64,000 bases of DNA from Gnetum montanum (taxonomy: Eukaryota; Streptophyta; Gnetopsida; Gnetales; Gnetaceae). A program made the translations under genes and the position numbers. A model generated the notes under the pieces. The model saw only the letters and a list, made by a program, of their open reading frames with translations. It did not search any database and had not been told where the DNA came from. The DNA is taken from the NCBI GenBank assembly GCA_015680685.1, contig MNCI01028403.1, forward strand, positions 935,737 through 999,736, given 5' to 3'. Positions 45,508-56,888 of this stretch are shown here, in pieces (the first letter of the stretch is position 1; every line of letters starts with the position of its first letter).

Positions 45508-47880
45508 ATGTCTTCTTGTAGGAGGAAGATATCCATCCCATCGATTCCATAGGAGTGTTGGGTGGTGTACAAGCATCTCGATGAGTACGTCCCTAATTTC
45601 ACATTCATCCTACATCAAGATGAACATCTATGATGGAGGGACATGGAGGGAAATATTGTACACCCTTCTGACCGATCGACTCCTCCAATGCTATTTCACA
45701 ATCTTGGAAGATTGGGCATCTAGGACCTAGGAGCAGAGTATGTCATGGAGGACCATGACTACTAGGACTATCATCCCACTGAGGCTTAATGAGCAAGAGA
45801 TCAATAGTAGGCAGAAAAATATGAATAGTTGAAGGGGAAATAATTCAGTAACCCCTTATTCATGCAAGGGGTGTTGGACAATGGGGATCCCATCTTTCAT
45901 GACACCCATTCAACCGAACTTCCCCTAGGGTATTAGGTCCTCCAATCCATGACTCAATCTAAGCATTTAGGTGGCCAAGATTCCCAAGGGGATGGAGGAT
46001 CACATAGCAAGGATGACTGGGATGATCGAGACTATCACCAAGGTAGAGGAAGAGATCCCTCTCCTTCTTCTCTATCTTCTTGCTCTCCTTCTTCTTCATC
46101 CAGCTCAGGCTCTAATCATAATCGAGGTAGGAGGAAGTGAAGGGATAATGGAAAAAAGGTTCGGAAGGTGTAACATGAGGAAACACGTNGAGCTCAGGCT
46201 CTAATCATAATCGAGGTAGGAGGAAGCGAAAGGATAATGGAAAAAAGGTTCGGAAGGTGTAACATGAGGAAACACGTGAACAATCACATGATGCTCACTG
46301 GCATGAAAGGAGGGATAGCTAGAATCATCACAGACATCATGATCCTCAACAGGACTATGATTCAGATGAGCCATTTTTGGCTACCCAAAGTATGCTCCAG
46401 ATCTCTGAGGTAGTCCAAATTCCTAGTAGGAACATGAAGGATAGTCAGATCAAGTACATTGATATGAACACCATCTCTAGATTTGAAGGGGGATACAACT
46501 GTGATCCGCAGACCCACCTGCAGGCATTCCATGATGCCTGCATCTTGCAAAACATTAACAATGATTGGCAAAGGCTGAAGTTATTCCCTCACACGTTCAT
46601 CAAAGAAGCTAAAAGCTGGTACCAGTCCTTGGAGCTGGAATCAATCAGATGATGGAGTATGATGCTTGAAATTTTCAATAAAAAATATCAAACATACTCT
46701 AGAGTGGTGAATCTAAGATGGTAGATCCAAGGTTGGAAACAAGGAAATCATGAACCCTTGGATGCCGCCATGAGTAGGTACTACTCATTATTGCATCGGT
46801 GTCCTAGTCATGGTTACTCTCGATAGGCATAGCTTTGCCACATCATTGATGGCCTCCATTTTGAAACAAGAAAGACCCTAGGCATGTACACCTAGGGTTG
46901 ACTATCGAAGCTAAGGGTCCATCAATTGCAACACCTCATTGAACAAGTAGCCAAGGAGGAATGAGAACTTAGGAAAAAGAAGAGTGCAAAAGAATTCAAC
47001 CGGGACCCTTCCCTCAGAAAAAGGGAAGTTCGTTTTTATCATAAAGATGATGAATCACCACTGGAAGAAGCAGTGAATCGAAAGACCTTGCTGCTACAAA
47101 AGTTTGCATCTAAAATATCGGCAAAGGTGGATAAGATGTCGGAATCTTTGGAAGAAAGGGTTCAAAGCATGTTGAAAATCACAGAAGAGTCCAAAGAACA
47201 AGGTAACGATCGTAATTGGCATAGAAAGAAGGAAGCTGAACATGCCCAATATAAGGGAAAGGACAAGGTTTTTGTAGCAGAGTAGGTTGCAGACTCTGAC
47301 ATCGATGAGGATGATGAATGTGGCATATGCCAATATGAACATCCTAAGGGATGTTGTCCTGTGGTGTCACATCTTCAAGAGTCTGGGGTGTATGCATTGA
47401 ACACTCACTTGGCACAACGGTAGACACCCAAAAGATTTCCTTATCCACAAGGAAATTCTAGGTGGTTCCACCAGCAACAACAAGGATACTATCCAAGTGG
47501 AGCACCACCGCAACCGTATGAATACTTCTAACAATGGTAGCACCCACAAACATGGGGGATGCCACCTCCAAGATAGTAGTACCCTTACAAATAACTAGAT
47601 CCTTATGGGTACTATGTTCAGTAACTAGTCTCTCCAAGGGACTCTTCTAGTCATGCAGCCTTTCAAAGTCATTACCATCCCCCGAAGTATTTTTTCCTCA
47701 ATCTCCATCACCCTGGGGGGACAACCCACATCTCTTCTATCCTCCATCACCTTCTCCTACCACTCCTCCATCACATCCCACTTAGTTGCCACCTTCTCCA
47801 TCAATGCAGAGAGAGATACCACCACAATCGCAGCAACGAAATGCTACAAGGGCTGTTAACTTATAATCGGCACCCCAGCC
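45508..47880 (+). pseudogene. E5 gag
   Basis: ATG at 45508 (MSSCRRK). Acidic N-terminal part, Ser-rich linker (about 46050-46120), capsid core MNTISRFEGGYNCDPQTHLQ, AFHDACILQNINNDWQRLKL and KEAKSWYQSLELESIR (46377-46652). Then a helical part with SRYYSLLHRCPSHGYSR and LIEQVAKEE, and NRKTLLLQKFASKISAKVDK (from 47073). A zinc knuckle CGICQYEHPKGCC lies at 47319-47357, then a Pro/Gln/Tyr-rich tail. About a dozen stops, many at expected Gln codons. Confidence 0.9.
46102..46277. other. Ambiguous base flanked by an 87-bp direct repeat: probable assembly join
   Basis: The only N in the window is at 46189. Sequence 46102-46188 recurs at 46191-46277 (89-bp spacing) with two base differences. A biological duplication would not usually carry an N exactly at its junction, so overlapping contig ends or haplotypes joined without merging are likely. 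It shifts the gag frame. Confidence 0.75.
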
Positions 47881-48049
47881 GAGTGGACTAGAACCCAAGC
47901 CACAAAAAAATCCCTTTTTTTGGCCCAACAACTTGAACATACCCTCACATATACCTATGGCCAGTGCCTCTGAACCTCCACATGCCTTCGCTAGTCCACT
48001 TCTAGAGTAGTCTCCAAGACAACATGAAGAACACTCCAATGTCTAGAAG

Positions 48050-48545
48050 ATCATGCTTACGCATGCTATGACCGATTGGATCAAGATCGGTCAACTTCCC
48101 CAAAAATTAACTGATCATGGAAGCTCCCTCATCTATCTTCAAGTGGTAGGGAATGAGCTATGAAAAGTTCTTCTGGACTTGGGCTTAGGGATCAATTTGA
48201 TCTCTTATGATATGTACAAGAACTGGAACCTACCCCTGCTAAAGAAGAGCAACATCTGGTTTGAGTTAGTAGAGTAGTCCATCACTATTCCCTTGGGATT
48301 GGTGGAGGACATTATGACCACCATTTGTCGATGGTCCTACCCTACTGATTTCCTAGTCATCCATGTAGAGAAATGAAAGGGGAACTTCCCAATCATCATG
48401 GGAAGGGCCTAGCTAAGCACGGTGGATGCACGACTAGGCCTTCATGATCTATCCCTTGAAATTTCAAAGGAAAATCCTCTTGGAAAGGTTGAGAAGAAAT
48501 GTGTTCCATGCATCACATACAGTGAATCAGGGTGCAAATGTGTGC
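48050..48545 (+). pseudogene. E5 aspartic protease
   Basis: MLTHAMTDWIKIGQLPQK, active site LLDLGLGINLISYDMYKNW (Asp kept; D-L-G-L-G instead of D-S/T-G), then LGLVEDIMTTICRWSYPTDF and GNFPIIMGRA-stop-LSTVDARLG. Several stops at Trp/Gln positions. Confidence 0.85.
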
Positions 48546-49079
48546 AACAATTATGATTTGCTAAGTGGATATCCATTCAAGCATGCAATTGGTGTACCAA
48601 GGAATCACCTATTCAATAGTGCCTGTACATAGCAGCCACTAACCAAGAGGGCACCTAGTGGCTGATAGCTGATCCTGCTAGCAGCACATTGTGCATGGAA
48701 CCATCATAGGGGCTTGTGCAAGCCTACGTTGACAACAAAAAGGAAATGAAAGAGATTCATTAATAGGTCTCCACTGTTGATGACCAAGATGATTGGGGGA
48801 AGCTAGAAATCCCTGAGAGCTTCAAATAGGAGCCCCTTGAGTTAAAGTCTCTATTGGCTCACTTAGAGTATGCATTTTTGCAAAATGGCAAGTTGGTAAT
48901 CATTAATGCCACACTTGCTCCAGAATAGAAGAAGAAGTTGCTAAAGGTGGTAAACAAATGGGTTGCTGCATTTGCATGGTCATATCCTGAGTTGACTGGA
49001 GTTGATCCTAGGGTCTGCTAGCATCGGATCTATCTTGACCCTTCCATGAAGCCGCAATGACAGCCACAAAGATGGTTGA

Positions 49080-49730
49080 ATCCCAAATAAAGCAGGTTGT
49101 AAAAGATGAAATTGAAAAATTGCTGAAGGTAGGATTCATCTATTCTATCACCAATAGTGAATGGGTTAGCCCACTTGTTATCGTGCCCAAGAAAGGTGAA
49201 AAAATGGAGGGTTTGTATTGATTTCTAGTTGCTCAATATGACAACCTTCAAGGATCACTTCCTGCTCCCTTTTGTGGACTAGGTATTGGACACCATCGCA
49301 GGGCATCGTTACTACAGCTTTTTGGATGGTTATAGTGGTTATAACCAAATCCAAATAGCACTAGAGGACTAGGCCAAAACAATGTTCACAAGTCCATGGG
49401 GGACTTTCACATATAAGAAAATGCCCTTTGGCCTATGCAATGCGCCTGTTACATTCCAATGTCTTGTCCTAAGCATCTTCCAGCAATAGATTGGCAATGG
49501 GGTGGAAGTCTTCATGGATGACTTCTCCACCTATGGGGCCACGTTCGAGCAAGCCTTGGAACATCTGGAGCAAGTTCTAAAAAGGTGTGTAGACACCAAT
49601 CTACGGCTCAATTGGAAGAAGAGACATTTGGTGGTCCAAGAGGGCATTGTGTTGGGGCATTGCATCTCACAAATAGGGATTAGCATTGATCCTGAAAAGA
49701 TCAGGCTTATCCAAGGAATCACCCATTAAC
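49080..49730 (+). pseudogene. E5 reverse transcriptase
   Basis: KDEIEKLLKVGFIYSITNSE, WVSPLVIVPKKG, then a frameshift; GHRYYSFLDGYSGYNQIQIA, TMFTSPWGTFTYKKMPFGLC. The active-site box VEVFMDDFSTYGATFEQALE is intact at about 49504-49560, followed by RCVDTNLRLNWKKRHLVVQE and GIVLGHCISQIGISIDPEKI. Stop after THX at 49727. Confidence 0.9.
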
Positions 49731-50340
49731 CAAGTACTATCAAAGATGTTCGGTCATTCCTTGGACACATTGGTTACTACCGGTGATTCATTGAAAACTT
49801 CTTAAAGATCACCAAGCTATTTGTAGAGCTGACAAAGAAGGATGCTTTATTCATTTAGACCAAGGAGTGCGAGTCTGCATTCTAAGCTCTAGAATAGAAA
49901 CTCATAGGAACTCTAGTTCTACGAGCCCTGATTGGTCTAGACCCTTTCACATTATGACAAATGCATCCAAATATACCTTGGGATCCATGCTTACATAGTG
50001 TGATGATTAGAAATTTCCTTATTACATCCACTGTGCAAGTCGTAGCATTCTGGGTGCTCAGTTGAACTACACCACCACTGAAAAGGAGTTGATAGTAGTG
50101 GTGTTCACCTTGGATAAATTCTGGCACTATGTGCTCAGATACGACGTGTTTATGCATACTGACCATAGTGCTATCTGGTTTCTGATGAACAAACCAACGG
50201 TGAGCCCCTGCATAATCCGGTGGTTGGTGATTCTTCAAGGGTTTGATCTTACCATGGTAGATAGGAAGGGAACTAAGAACGTGGTTGCTAACTAGTTGTC
50301 TCAGTTGTGATGGGATGATGTAGAAGAGGAGGAGCCCTTA
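49731..50340 (+). pseudogene. E5 RNase H
   Basis: DVRSFLGHIGYYR leads in. FHIMTNASKYTLGSML has Asn where the first catalytic Asp is expected; TTEKELIVVVFTLDKFWHYV keeps the Glu; VFMHTDHSAIWFLMNKPTVS keeps the next Asp; ends GFDLTMVDRKGTKNVVAN. Confidence 0.88.
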
Positions 50341-50389
50341 TTTGACCAATTTCTAAATGAAATCCTCTTCACAGGTGTAGTTTATCCGC

Positions 50390-51625
50390 AAGTGCCCAAG
50401 GAATCCCCTTGTTTTAGCAACATCCTCACCTACCTCACCACTCAAGCGTTGCCAAAGAAGTGGAATCATCGACAAAAATAACAGTTTCTCGATAAGGCCA
50501 AGCATTTCATGGAGATTAATGGCCACCTCTACAAGGTGTGCATAGATGGATTAGTTTGATGGTGTGTCCCTGATGGTGATACATTGTGTATCCTCCAAGA
50601 TGCTTATGAGGGTACTTGTGGGGGCCATTATGCTGGACGCTGCACTGCCATTAAGATCTTGCTTGTAGGATATTAGTAGCCCACCATTTTTAGGGATGCA
50701 CAATGGTTCGCCTGCTCTTGCGAATGATGCCAGAGAGATGGTGGGATGATGGCATAGTTGGAGGGACCTCAATAGTGGATCCAACCACTAGAGCCCTTAA
50801 ACATTTGGGGTATCGACTTCATGGAACCCATCACACCCCTATCAAATGGAAAGGCATACATCATTGTAGCTGTGAACTACTGTACAAAGTGGGTGGAAGT
50901 AGTCATCATCATCGAATGTTCTTCCAACACCACCACACGATTTGTCCAACAAAAAATTGTTAACAAGTTTGGAGTGCCATGTGCACTCATTTCTAATAAC
51001 GGAACTCATTTTACGGGTGTCACTTTTCAGTAGCTCATGCAACACTTAGGGGTAACGCATAAATTTACAGCTCCCTATCACCTCCAAGCCAACCAGTAAG
51101 TTAAAGTCACCAATAGGGAGATCACCAAGATCCTTACCCGAACCATCAGCAAATATAGGAGGGATTGGAGCACTAAGCTTAACGATGCCCTATGGGCCTA
51201 TCGCTCCACTTGGAAACTTCTTGTAGGGTACTCTCCCTATAAGCTAGTGTACAGAAAGTTTCCAACCCTTCCAATCTAAGTTGAAATCCACACACTATCC
51301 ATTGCTAGTGACTTAGGCCTTGACCTATCGCTAGCACAATGTGAATGATTGATCAATTTAAGTGTGCTAGATGAGAACCGATTAGTGGCCCTATTCTCCA
51401 ATGAGATCCACAAGGCCTACAATAAGAAACAACATGATCTTAGGATCCAGAAGGTCTTGTTTAGACATGGAGACAAAGTACTATATTGGAACCCCTCACA
51501 TGTATCTCAACTGACCAAGTTTCAAACACTGTGGGAAGGACCTTACATTGTCTCTGAAACCTTCCCATCTAGGGCCTTGCTCATCCACAAACCTGAGGAT
51601 GTCACTAGAACATAGTTAGTCAACT
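50390..51625 (+). pseudogene. E5 integrase
   Basis: Zinc-finger end GGHYAGRCTAIKILLVGY and CQRDGG; core WGIDFMEPITPLSNGKAYII (first Asp), ALISNNGTHFTGVTF (Asn in place of the second Asp), ANQ-stop-VKVTNREITKIL (Lys in place of the Glu). C-terminal GDKVLYWNPSHVSQLTKFQT and EGPYIVSETFPSRALLIHKP. Two of three catalytic acids are lost. Confidence 0.9.
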
Positions 51626-51728
51626 GCCAATAATTGAAACCTTTCCATAAACTTCACTCAACCAGTGCCACCACCTCATCATCACCAGGATAACCTCACT
51701 CCATTTTTCGCATCTCCTTCTTTCCACC

Positions 51729-51746
51729 CAGTCATGGGGGAGACCA
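51729..51746 (+). other. E5 internal polypurine-like tract 1
   Basis: CAGTCATGGGGGAGACC after the integrase, matching the internal tracts of E1, E3 and E7; 5.2 kb from the 3' LTR. Confidence 0.7.
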
Positions 51747-53340
51747 TCATCCCTACTGATCCATTCCACTACGCCCCTCACCATTTTGTCATTTCTTGCT
51801 TTACACTTTTTTGTTTTACATTTTTTGTTTTACACCTTTTTGTTTTTCACCATCATTTATACGTTTGCTAATTCTTTGTAAATTTTCTCTTTCTTTACTT
51901 ATTTTTCATTTTTTTGTGAATGTTTTATTTTTGCGTAATTTCTAATCTGTCATCTTGTTGTCTTCAGATGTCTGGCGTGGATGGTTTTTGTTATGATGGG
52001 TAATGTGCACTTGTCCACCTAGTTGTCTAGATTCCACCCTCGCATGGTTATCTTTGATCTTTACATCTAATTTCTATTCATAAACCAGCAGTGAGTTCAC
52101 GTCATCCACCCATTCACCCACTCCATGTTTTTCCTATCATTAAGAACATGCAGCCCCTTCACTTAGAAACATTATAATTGATGTGTGATTTGTGTAGTTC
52201 TTAGACTTAAGGATGATCCACTGGTTTGACTCGGGTGTGACTTCAAGGGGATTGCAATGTTCGTTGTCCTCTTCTATCCCTTGAGTTGTAGGTGTGTCCT
52301 TGTGAATTTCCTACCACTTCACGTCCTTATCCCCAAGGAAGCTTCTGGGTAATTCAACCTTGCATGGTGTGGTCCTCACTAAAAAAATTCAAAAAAGAAA
52401 GAAAAAGAGAGAGAGAGCAAAAAAGATAAAAGAAATGAAATCTAAATGAGGATTCAAAGCACACCCCTTGGTCGAATGCATGCAAACATGCATGGATCTT
52501 TGCATGGTGTGGTTTCCCCTGAAAAGAAAAAAAATCAATCACTATGTGGAAATTCAAAGAACACCCCTTAGATTGCCTCTAATGGGCCATCACTCTAGTT
52601 ATGGGAATTTCTTGGTCCCCTCTAACTTCGTCCCATTACACTTCCTTCCTCTCATGTTTTTTGGAGTGATGGTTCTCTGTGGGGTCATTCTTGCTTCCTT
52701 GGTGGATGACCAGGAATTCATCTATTGCTACGATGTCACTAAATTCAAATGGTTTTGGGTCTAACCTCAGAAACGGTTCTACCAGGTCACTTAACCACAT
52801 CTACACATGGGGTTTCATGCGATCGATGATCAGACTACCATTCTCTTGTCTCTCTCTCTTCCCCCAATTCTCTCCATTCCTCACCTCACTTCCAGTCTTA
52901 TGTCATGATGGTGTGTCGTCATGTGCATGGGTTTCCCATGCCTTGGCGGGATCTCTTGGGTCAAATTCTTACCTGGTGAACACCACTTCTTGGCCCCGGG
53001 GCCCACAGACCCTAGTGTTAAGGGCTATGCAGGGGTTATTAAGGCTATGGCCTACTATGGGGAGGACCCACCTACATCTCCTTGGTCCCACTTATTAAGC
53101 CTCCCATCCTTTGGATTTCATGGTTGACTTGTTTTTAGGTCCCATCGCTCAATTTATTCCTCGTGGAGTTCTTTTTGCATGATGTTCTCCTATTTTTATC
53201 TCTTTTTCGAGCCCAATTTCCTTCCTCATGTCCTCAGCCATGTACGGGCTTCTCACACGCTTCAACCATCTCAATTTGGCATTTCAAATTCATCATTTTG
53301 AGCCTTATATGGGTTGGTCAACATTGGTCAATGGGTAAAC
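51747..53340 (+). other. E5 post-pol noncoding region
   Basis: Contains conserved blocks: GTGTGACTTCAAGGGGATT (about 52228), GCATGGTGTGGTCCTCACT (about 52361) and a second version at 52501, ATTCAAAGCACACCCCTT (52452) and ATTCAAAGAACACCCCTT (52552), and GGCTATGGCCTACTATGGGG (about 53043). Frames of 70-139 codons at 52,468-53,372 look incidental because no related frame occurs in E1 or E7. Confidence 0.6.
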
Positions 53341-53354
53341 ACCCTTGCAACGAT

Positions 53355-53445
53355 GGGTCCCCGTCGACGTAGTAACTGCATATACGCGGCCGCATATATG
53401 TGGCCCCATTGATGTAGCACCTAACCTCTATATATACCCCACCGC
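53355..53445 (+). promoter_or_regulatory. E5 internal U3-like promoter upstream of ORF3
   Basis: CGTCGACGTAGTAACTGCAT, then ATACGCGGCCGCATATATG, CCCCATTGATGTAGC and a TATA box (TATATATA, 53429-53436). The 5' LTR U3 has CGTCGAC, GCCGCGTATACGGGGCCG, CTATTGATGTAGC and TATAAATAA in the same order. The ORF3 start is 377-384 bp downstream. Transcription from here has not been shown. Confidence 0.6.
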
Positions 53446-53589
53446 ACTTTGTCATTTTTCATCATTTGGAGTTCAAATTGAGGAGAGTTTTTGCCATTTT
53501 TTCTACCTAACCTTTCCCAACCCACCTACATTCCATCGCAAGTTTGCATCAACCAATCCTTGTCCTTTTAAGCCACCGAAGATATGCGC

Positions 53590-53606
53590 TTAGTCATGGG
53601 GGGTGG
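53590..53606 (+). other. E5 internal polypurine-like tract 2
   Basis: CTTAGTCATGGGGGGTGG, a third copy of the PPT-like word, between the U3-like stretch and ORF3. Not seen in E3. Confidence 0.55.
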
Positions 53607-53812
53607 TGCCTTTGTAAAATTAACTGTAATTAATTGATTAGTTAATTAATTGGTTAGTTATGAAAACTTTGGCCCTAACCCATAAATTAACACTCTAGAA
53701 GACTTAACAGTGTGCTTGTGCCAACAACATAACTTGGTCAAATTGAGAAGGTATATATGGACCATCTTAAGCTATTTATGAACGGTCTAATGGGAAGTTA
53801 TGTTGATTGCAG

Positions 53813-56660
53813 ATGGCACCCAAACCAAGGAACCCAAGGGATGAAGGACCATCACAACCAAGGGACAAGTGCCCATGCATGGGAAAGGGACAAGGTATGC
53901 AACTGCCAATGCATGTGGAGGGCTCACATGCAAATGGAACCTTTTGCGAAAGACCTAACATGGAATCTATTCATTAGATTCATGAAGAAGAGATTCCCAA
54001 CGAGCAATCACTCAAGGATGAGACCTTGTGGGTAGCACAATGGATTGAGGTCACCCTGACCCAAGCTTGCCTTAATGCTATCATGCCATGCGAGATGCAG
54101 TGAATGGTCCTCCAAGAGCTAAATTTTGGATGATTCCTTTAGAATGCACCAGAAGACATGAGGCTCCAACTGCAGAACTCTCTAATGTGGCCAATCATCA
54201 CAACCAGTGGTGAATGGTACTTAGGAGAGACTTATCTCTTCTATAAGAACTGGCAACCAAGGTCTAGAGTAAGAATCAAAGACATTTATGTATCTTACTC
54301 TTCAGAAGCAATAGCGTAGGCTCTGGGGTTGCCTGAAGTCAGGGTAGATGTGGTTGAAATTCTGAAACAGGATGATCCAGAGGTAAATGCACAATGGAAA
54401 AAATGGTGCTATAGGGTAGAGCGCAAGGAATTTGGCTCCTTAACCACAGTGGATAGAGTGTACTCAAAGATTGTGTCTTATCATCTGAACCCAATGGTAA
54501 GACCCAGTAAAATCATAACCTTCTCTGCTCGTGCATGTGCCACCTTGAGTGAGAAATTTCCTATGAGTTTTCCATAGTTGTTGTTTTTGGAGATAAAAAG
54601 AGGTTCACTTAGAACAAACGTGGAAGACGAGCTCTCCTCTTTTCCTGCCTAATCTGAAAGTTGTGCAAATGGGCAGGGATAGCACGATATTCTAACGATG
54701 TAGTCTGATGCACCCCAATTGCCTCATGGCAAGAGATGATGAAAGATAAAAATCCTGTCACCACACAGATAGAGGAAGAGTAGCAATCACCTACAGCACC
54801 TGCACAAACAACGTAGCTAGGCTCATAAACCACAACAAAATACATTTGCAAGATCTAAGAAATGCTCTTGAGTCAGCAAGAGGAAGCTGGCAGGACTGGT
54901 GGAGGAGAAGACCCTTTAGTCTATCACCTTGCCATGAGCCACCTGGAGCAAGTGGCTTAATCAGTTAGCTTTCTTGAAAGGGCAAGGCTAGTATTCTCTG
55001 CTGCCTGAGCACAAGCTCCAACTAGAACAAATCCAGGCATTCGAGAGGTAATAGTGTTAATAGAATAGTTGTTTCCTAAAATTTCAGGGAATGCTGCTAC
55101 CTTCTCGGTATGCCTGGAAGATGGTGAAGGAGTCCTGGTGATGCAGCATTAGGGACAAGAAGTTACCGTCGAAGTGGTTGTTGACATAATTGCTATAGCT
55201 CTCAATGCACCGACAACACCTATACCAAACATTCATGGACTTTAAGATGTATAGGTGTTTGCTGGATCTTCACGTAGTAATATTGATGCAGCCCAACATG
55301 AAGAATTGTTGGACCGACTAGTGGAAATCAGGCAACTGCTTCCAAATGTCTTTGACCTTACGGACAACATTACTGCAACCCAGTCGGAGCTACTTTTGGC
55401 AAGGAGCAAGAGCCTTGTTTTAGAAGGGAAACTTGAAGCTTCTCGAGATGCTTGTGAGTGCTTGGTAATGGAGGTAGTCCAATTACGAGTCCAACTTGCT
55501 GACCCAGCCATCCTCAACTATGAAATCACTAGGGATGAAGCTTTTCAACAATTTCAACTTAGACATCTAATCATTGAGGATGTGCGAGAGACAACGATCC
55601 TCAATAAGTCTGTAGCAGATGCCTACGCGTATCACTTAGAGAAGGTCTTGGTAGAGGTTTGCTAGGAGAACATATGGTTGACTACGGAGGTTCATCACCT
55701 ATGCAATGTTGGTGCAAAAAATAAACACATGAAAACTTTCATCCACCAACAGTATGAAGAGCTAGCTAGGGTGAATGCTAGCATAAGGAGGTTGGTGAAT
55801 AAAAATTAGAATCTGTCAATGAAGGAGGTTTAGGCATTATAATAGAAGTCTACGATCAAAATTGTTGCTTGGAAAAATGAGGCCCTAAAATTTGAAAAAG
55901 TCAAAAATTATTACAGGGACAATGTGGTATTGTAGAAAGAGGTGAATGAAAAACATATTCAAGTCACAAAGGCCAAGATGAACCAAGCACTCCAACAGCT
56001 CAAAGAAAGAGGTGATGCATGGCAACCTATCTTCGATGGGTTGAACAACTTCAATAAAGCTGAAATCCACCTAAAAAAGCTACAAATTGAGGAGATGACA
56101 GAATACATGGAGCTTGCCAACCTCTGATATGCAAACCTGGCTATGCTCATAGCTAGAAGACATGATAAGAATTAGAAAAGCAAGTGGTTACCTCGTATTC
56201 CTTGTACGAGGGAGAGTTCCAAGCACACAAGGCAATGAAGCAAAAGTTGGCAATGGAAAACGTAAAAATAGAGATCCTCCACACAAGCTTTGAAGGTTAA
56301 CAAACAGTTACAAAGGATGTGGCCCATAGAATGGATAACTACTAGTAGCTGTAGGCATCAGTCTAAGCGTTCGACATAGAATGCAAGTAGTTCGTAGCCT
56401 GGTTTGTCAACTTAAAGGAACTCCTTCCAATACTACCATGCCCTTGGGAAGTTCCAGCTCCAGCACACATTGGCAAAGCTTCCTAGATTGTGAACGATCC
56501 TTGAAGCAAGGAAGAAAAGATGAGGGCTCTATTGGAGGCTTTTTGACTGCCTCGAGAAGTTGCAGTTGCTGCAGGGCAACCGCCACCCATGCTACCACCA
56601 ACGCATGGGCCAGGGGCTGGAGAAGGTCCATCAAAACCACCACCCCCAGGGATGGTGTGA
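53813..56660 (+). pseudogene. E5 ORF3: large coiled-coil protein, function unknown
   Basis: Start MAPKPRNPRDEGPSQP at 53813, directly after a TTGCAG. N-terminal part: SLMWPIITTSGEWYLGETYL, WQPRSRVRIKDIYVSYSSEA, ALGLPEVRVDVVEILKQDD, YHLNPMVRPSKIITFSARAC. The frame then changes near 54,600 and continues RRALLFSCLI, CKWAGIARYSNDV, HLAMSHLEQVA; a coiled coil (55255-55665: HEELLDRLVEIRQLLPNVFD ... EGKLEASRDACECLVMEVVQ); KFEKVKNYYRDNVVL and QALQQLKERGDAWQPIFDGL (about 55,886-56,060); and a Pro/Gly-rich tail (QPPPMLPPTHGPG). About 950 codons, at least one frameshift, around 15 stops. The V-S/F-S..AI...LGLP and RALL...I segments recall a domain found beside pol in other plant gypsy elements ('putative plant transposon protein'); this is inference. 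No signal peptide or membrane span. Confidence 0.78.
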
Positions 56661-56888
56661 TCTTCTTCAGTAATTTTGTCCATCATTCTACATAGCAGAG
56701 GCTCTAGGACTAGCAAGGTGTTCAATTTTTTCTTTGAACACTGCCATTTTTTGTAATTTGTTCTCCTCTGTAACTCTCGCACTTGGTCAAATTCATGTTG
56801 TGTCATGTATGTGTATAAGTTATGTGTGTTGTAATTAAGAATCCATATCTTCCAAATTGTAAAGTAACTTGAGGACAGTTTTTTACTC

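Noticed and set aside
52468-53372. Frames of 68-139 codons in the E5 post-pol region as an extra gene
   Set aside because: No counterpart in the aligned regions of E1 or E7, while noncoding blocks in the same interval are conserved.
53813-56660. ORF3 as a retroviral-type envelope gene
   Set aside because: Position fits, but no signal peptide, transmembrane span or cleavage site was seen; coiled coil and proline-rich tail dominate.
56381-56806. Open frames on both strands at the end of E5
   Set aside because: They overlap the proline-rich tail of ORF3, whose plus-strand reading (QPPPMLPPTHGPG) fits the element; the minus frames are shadows.
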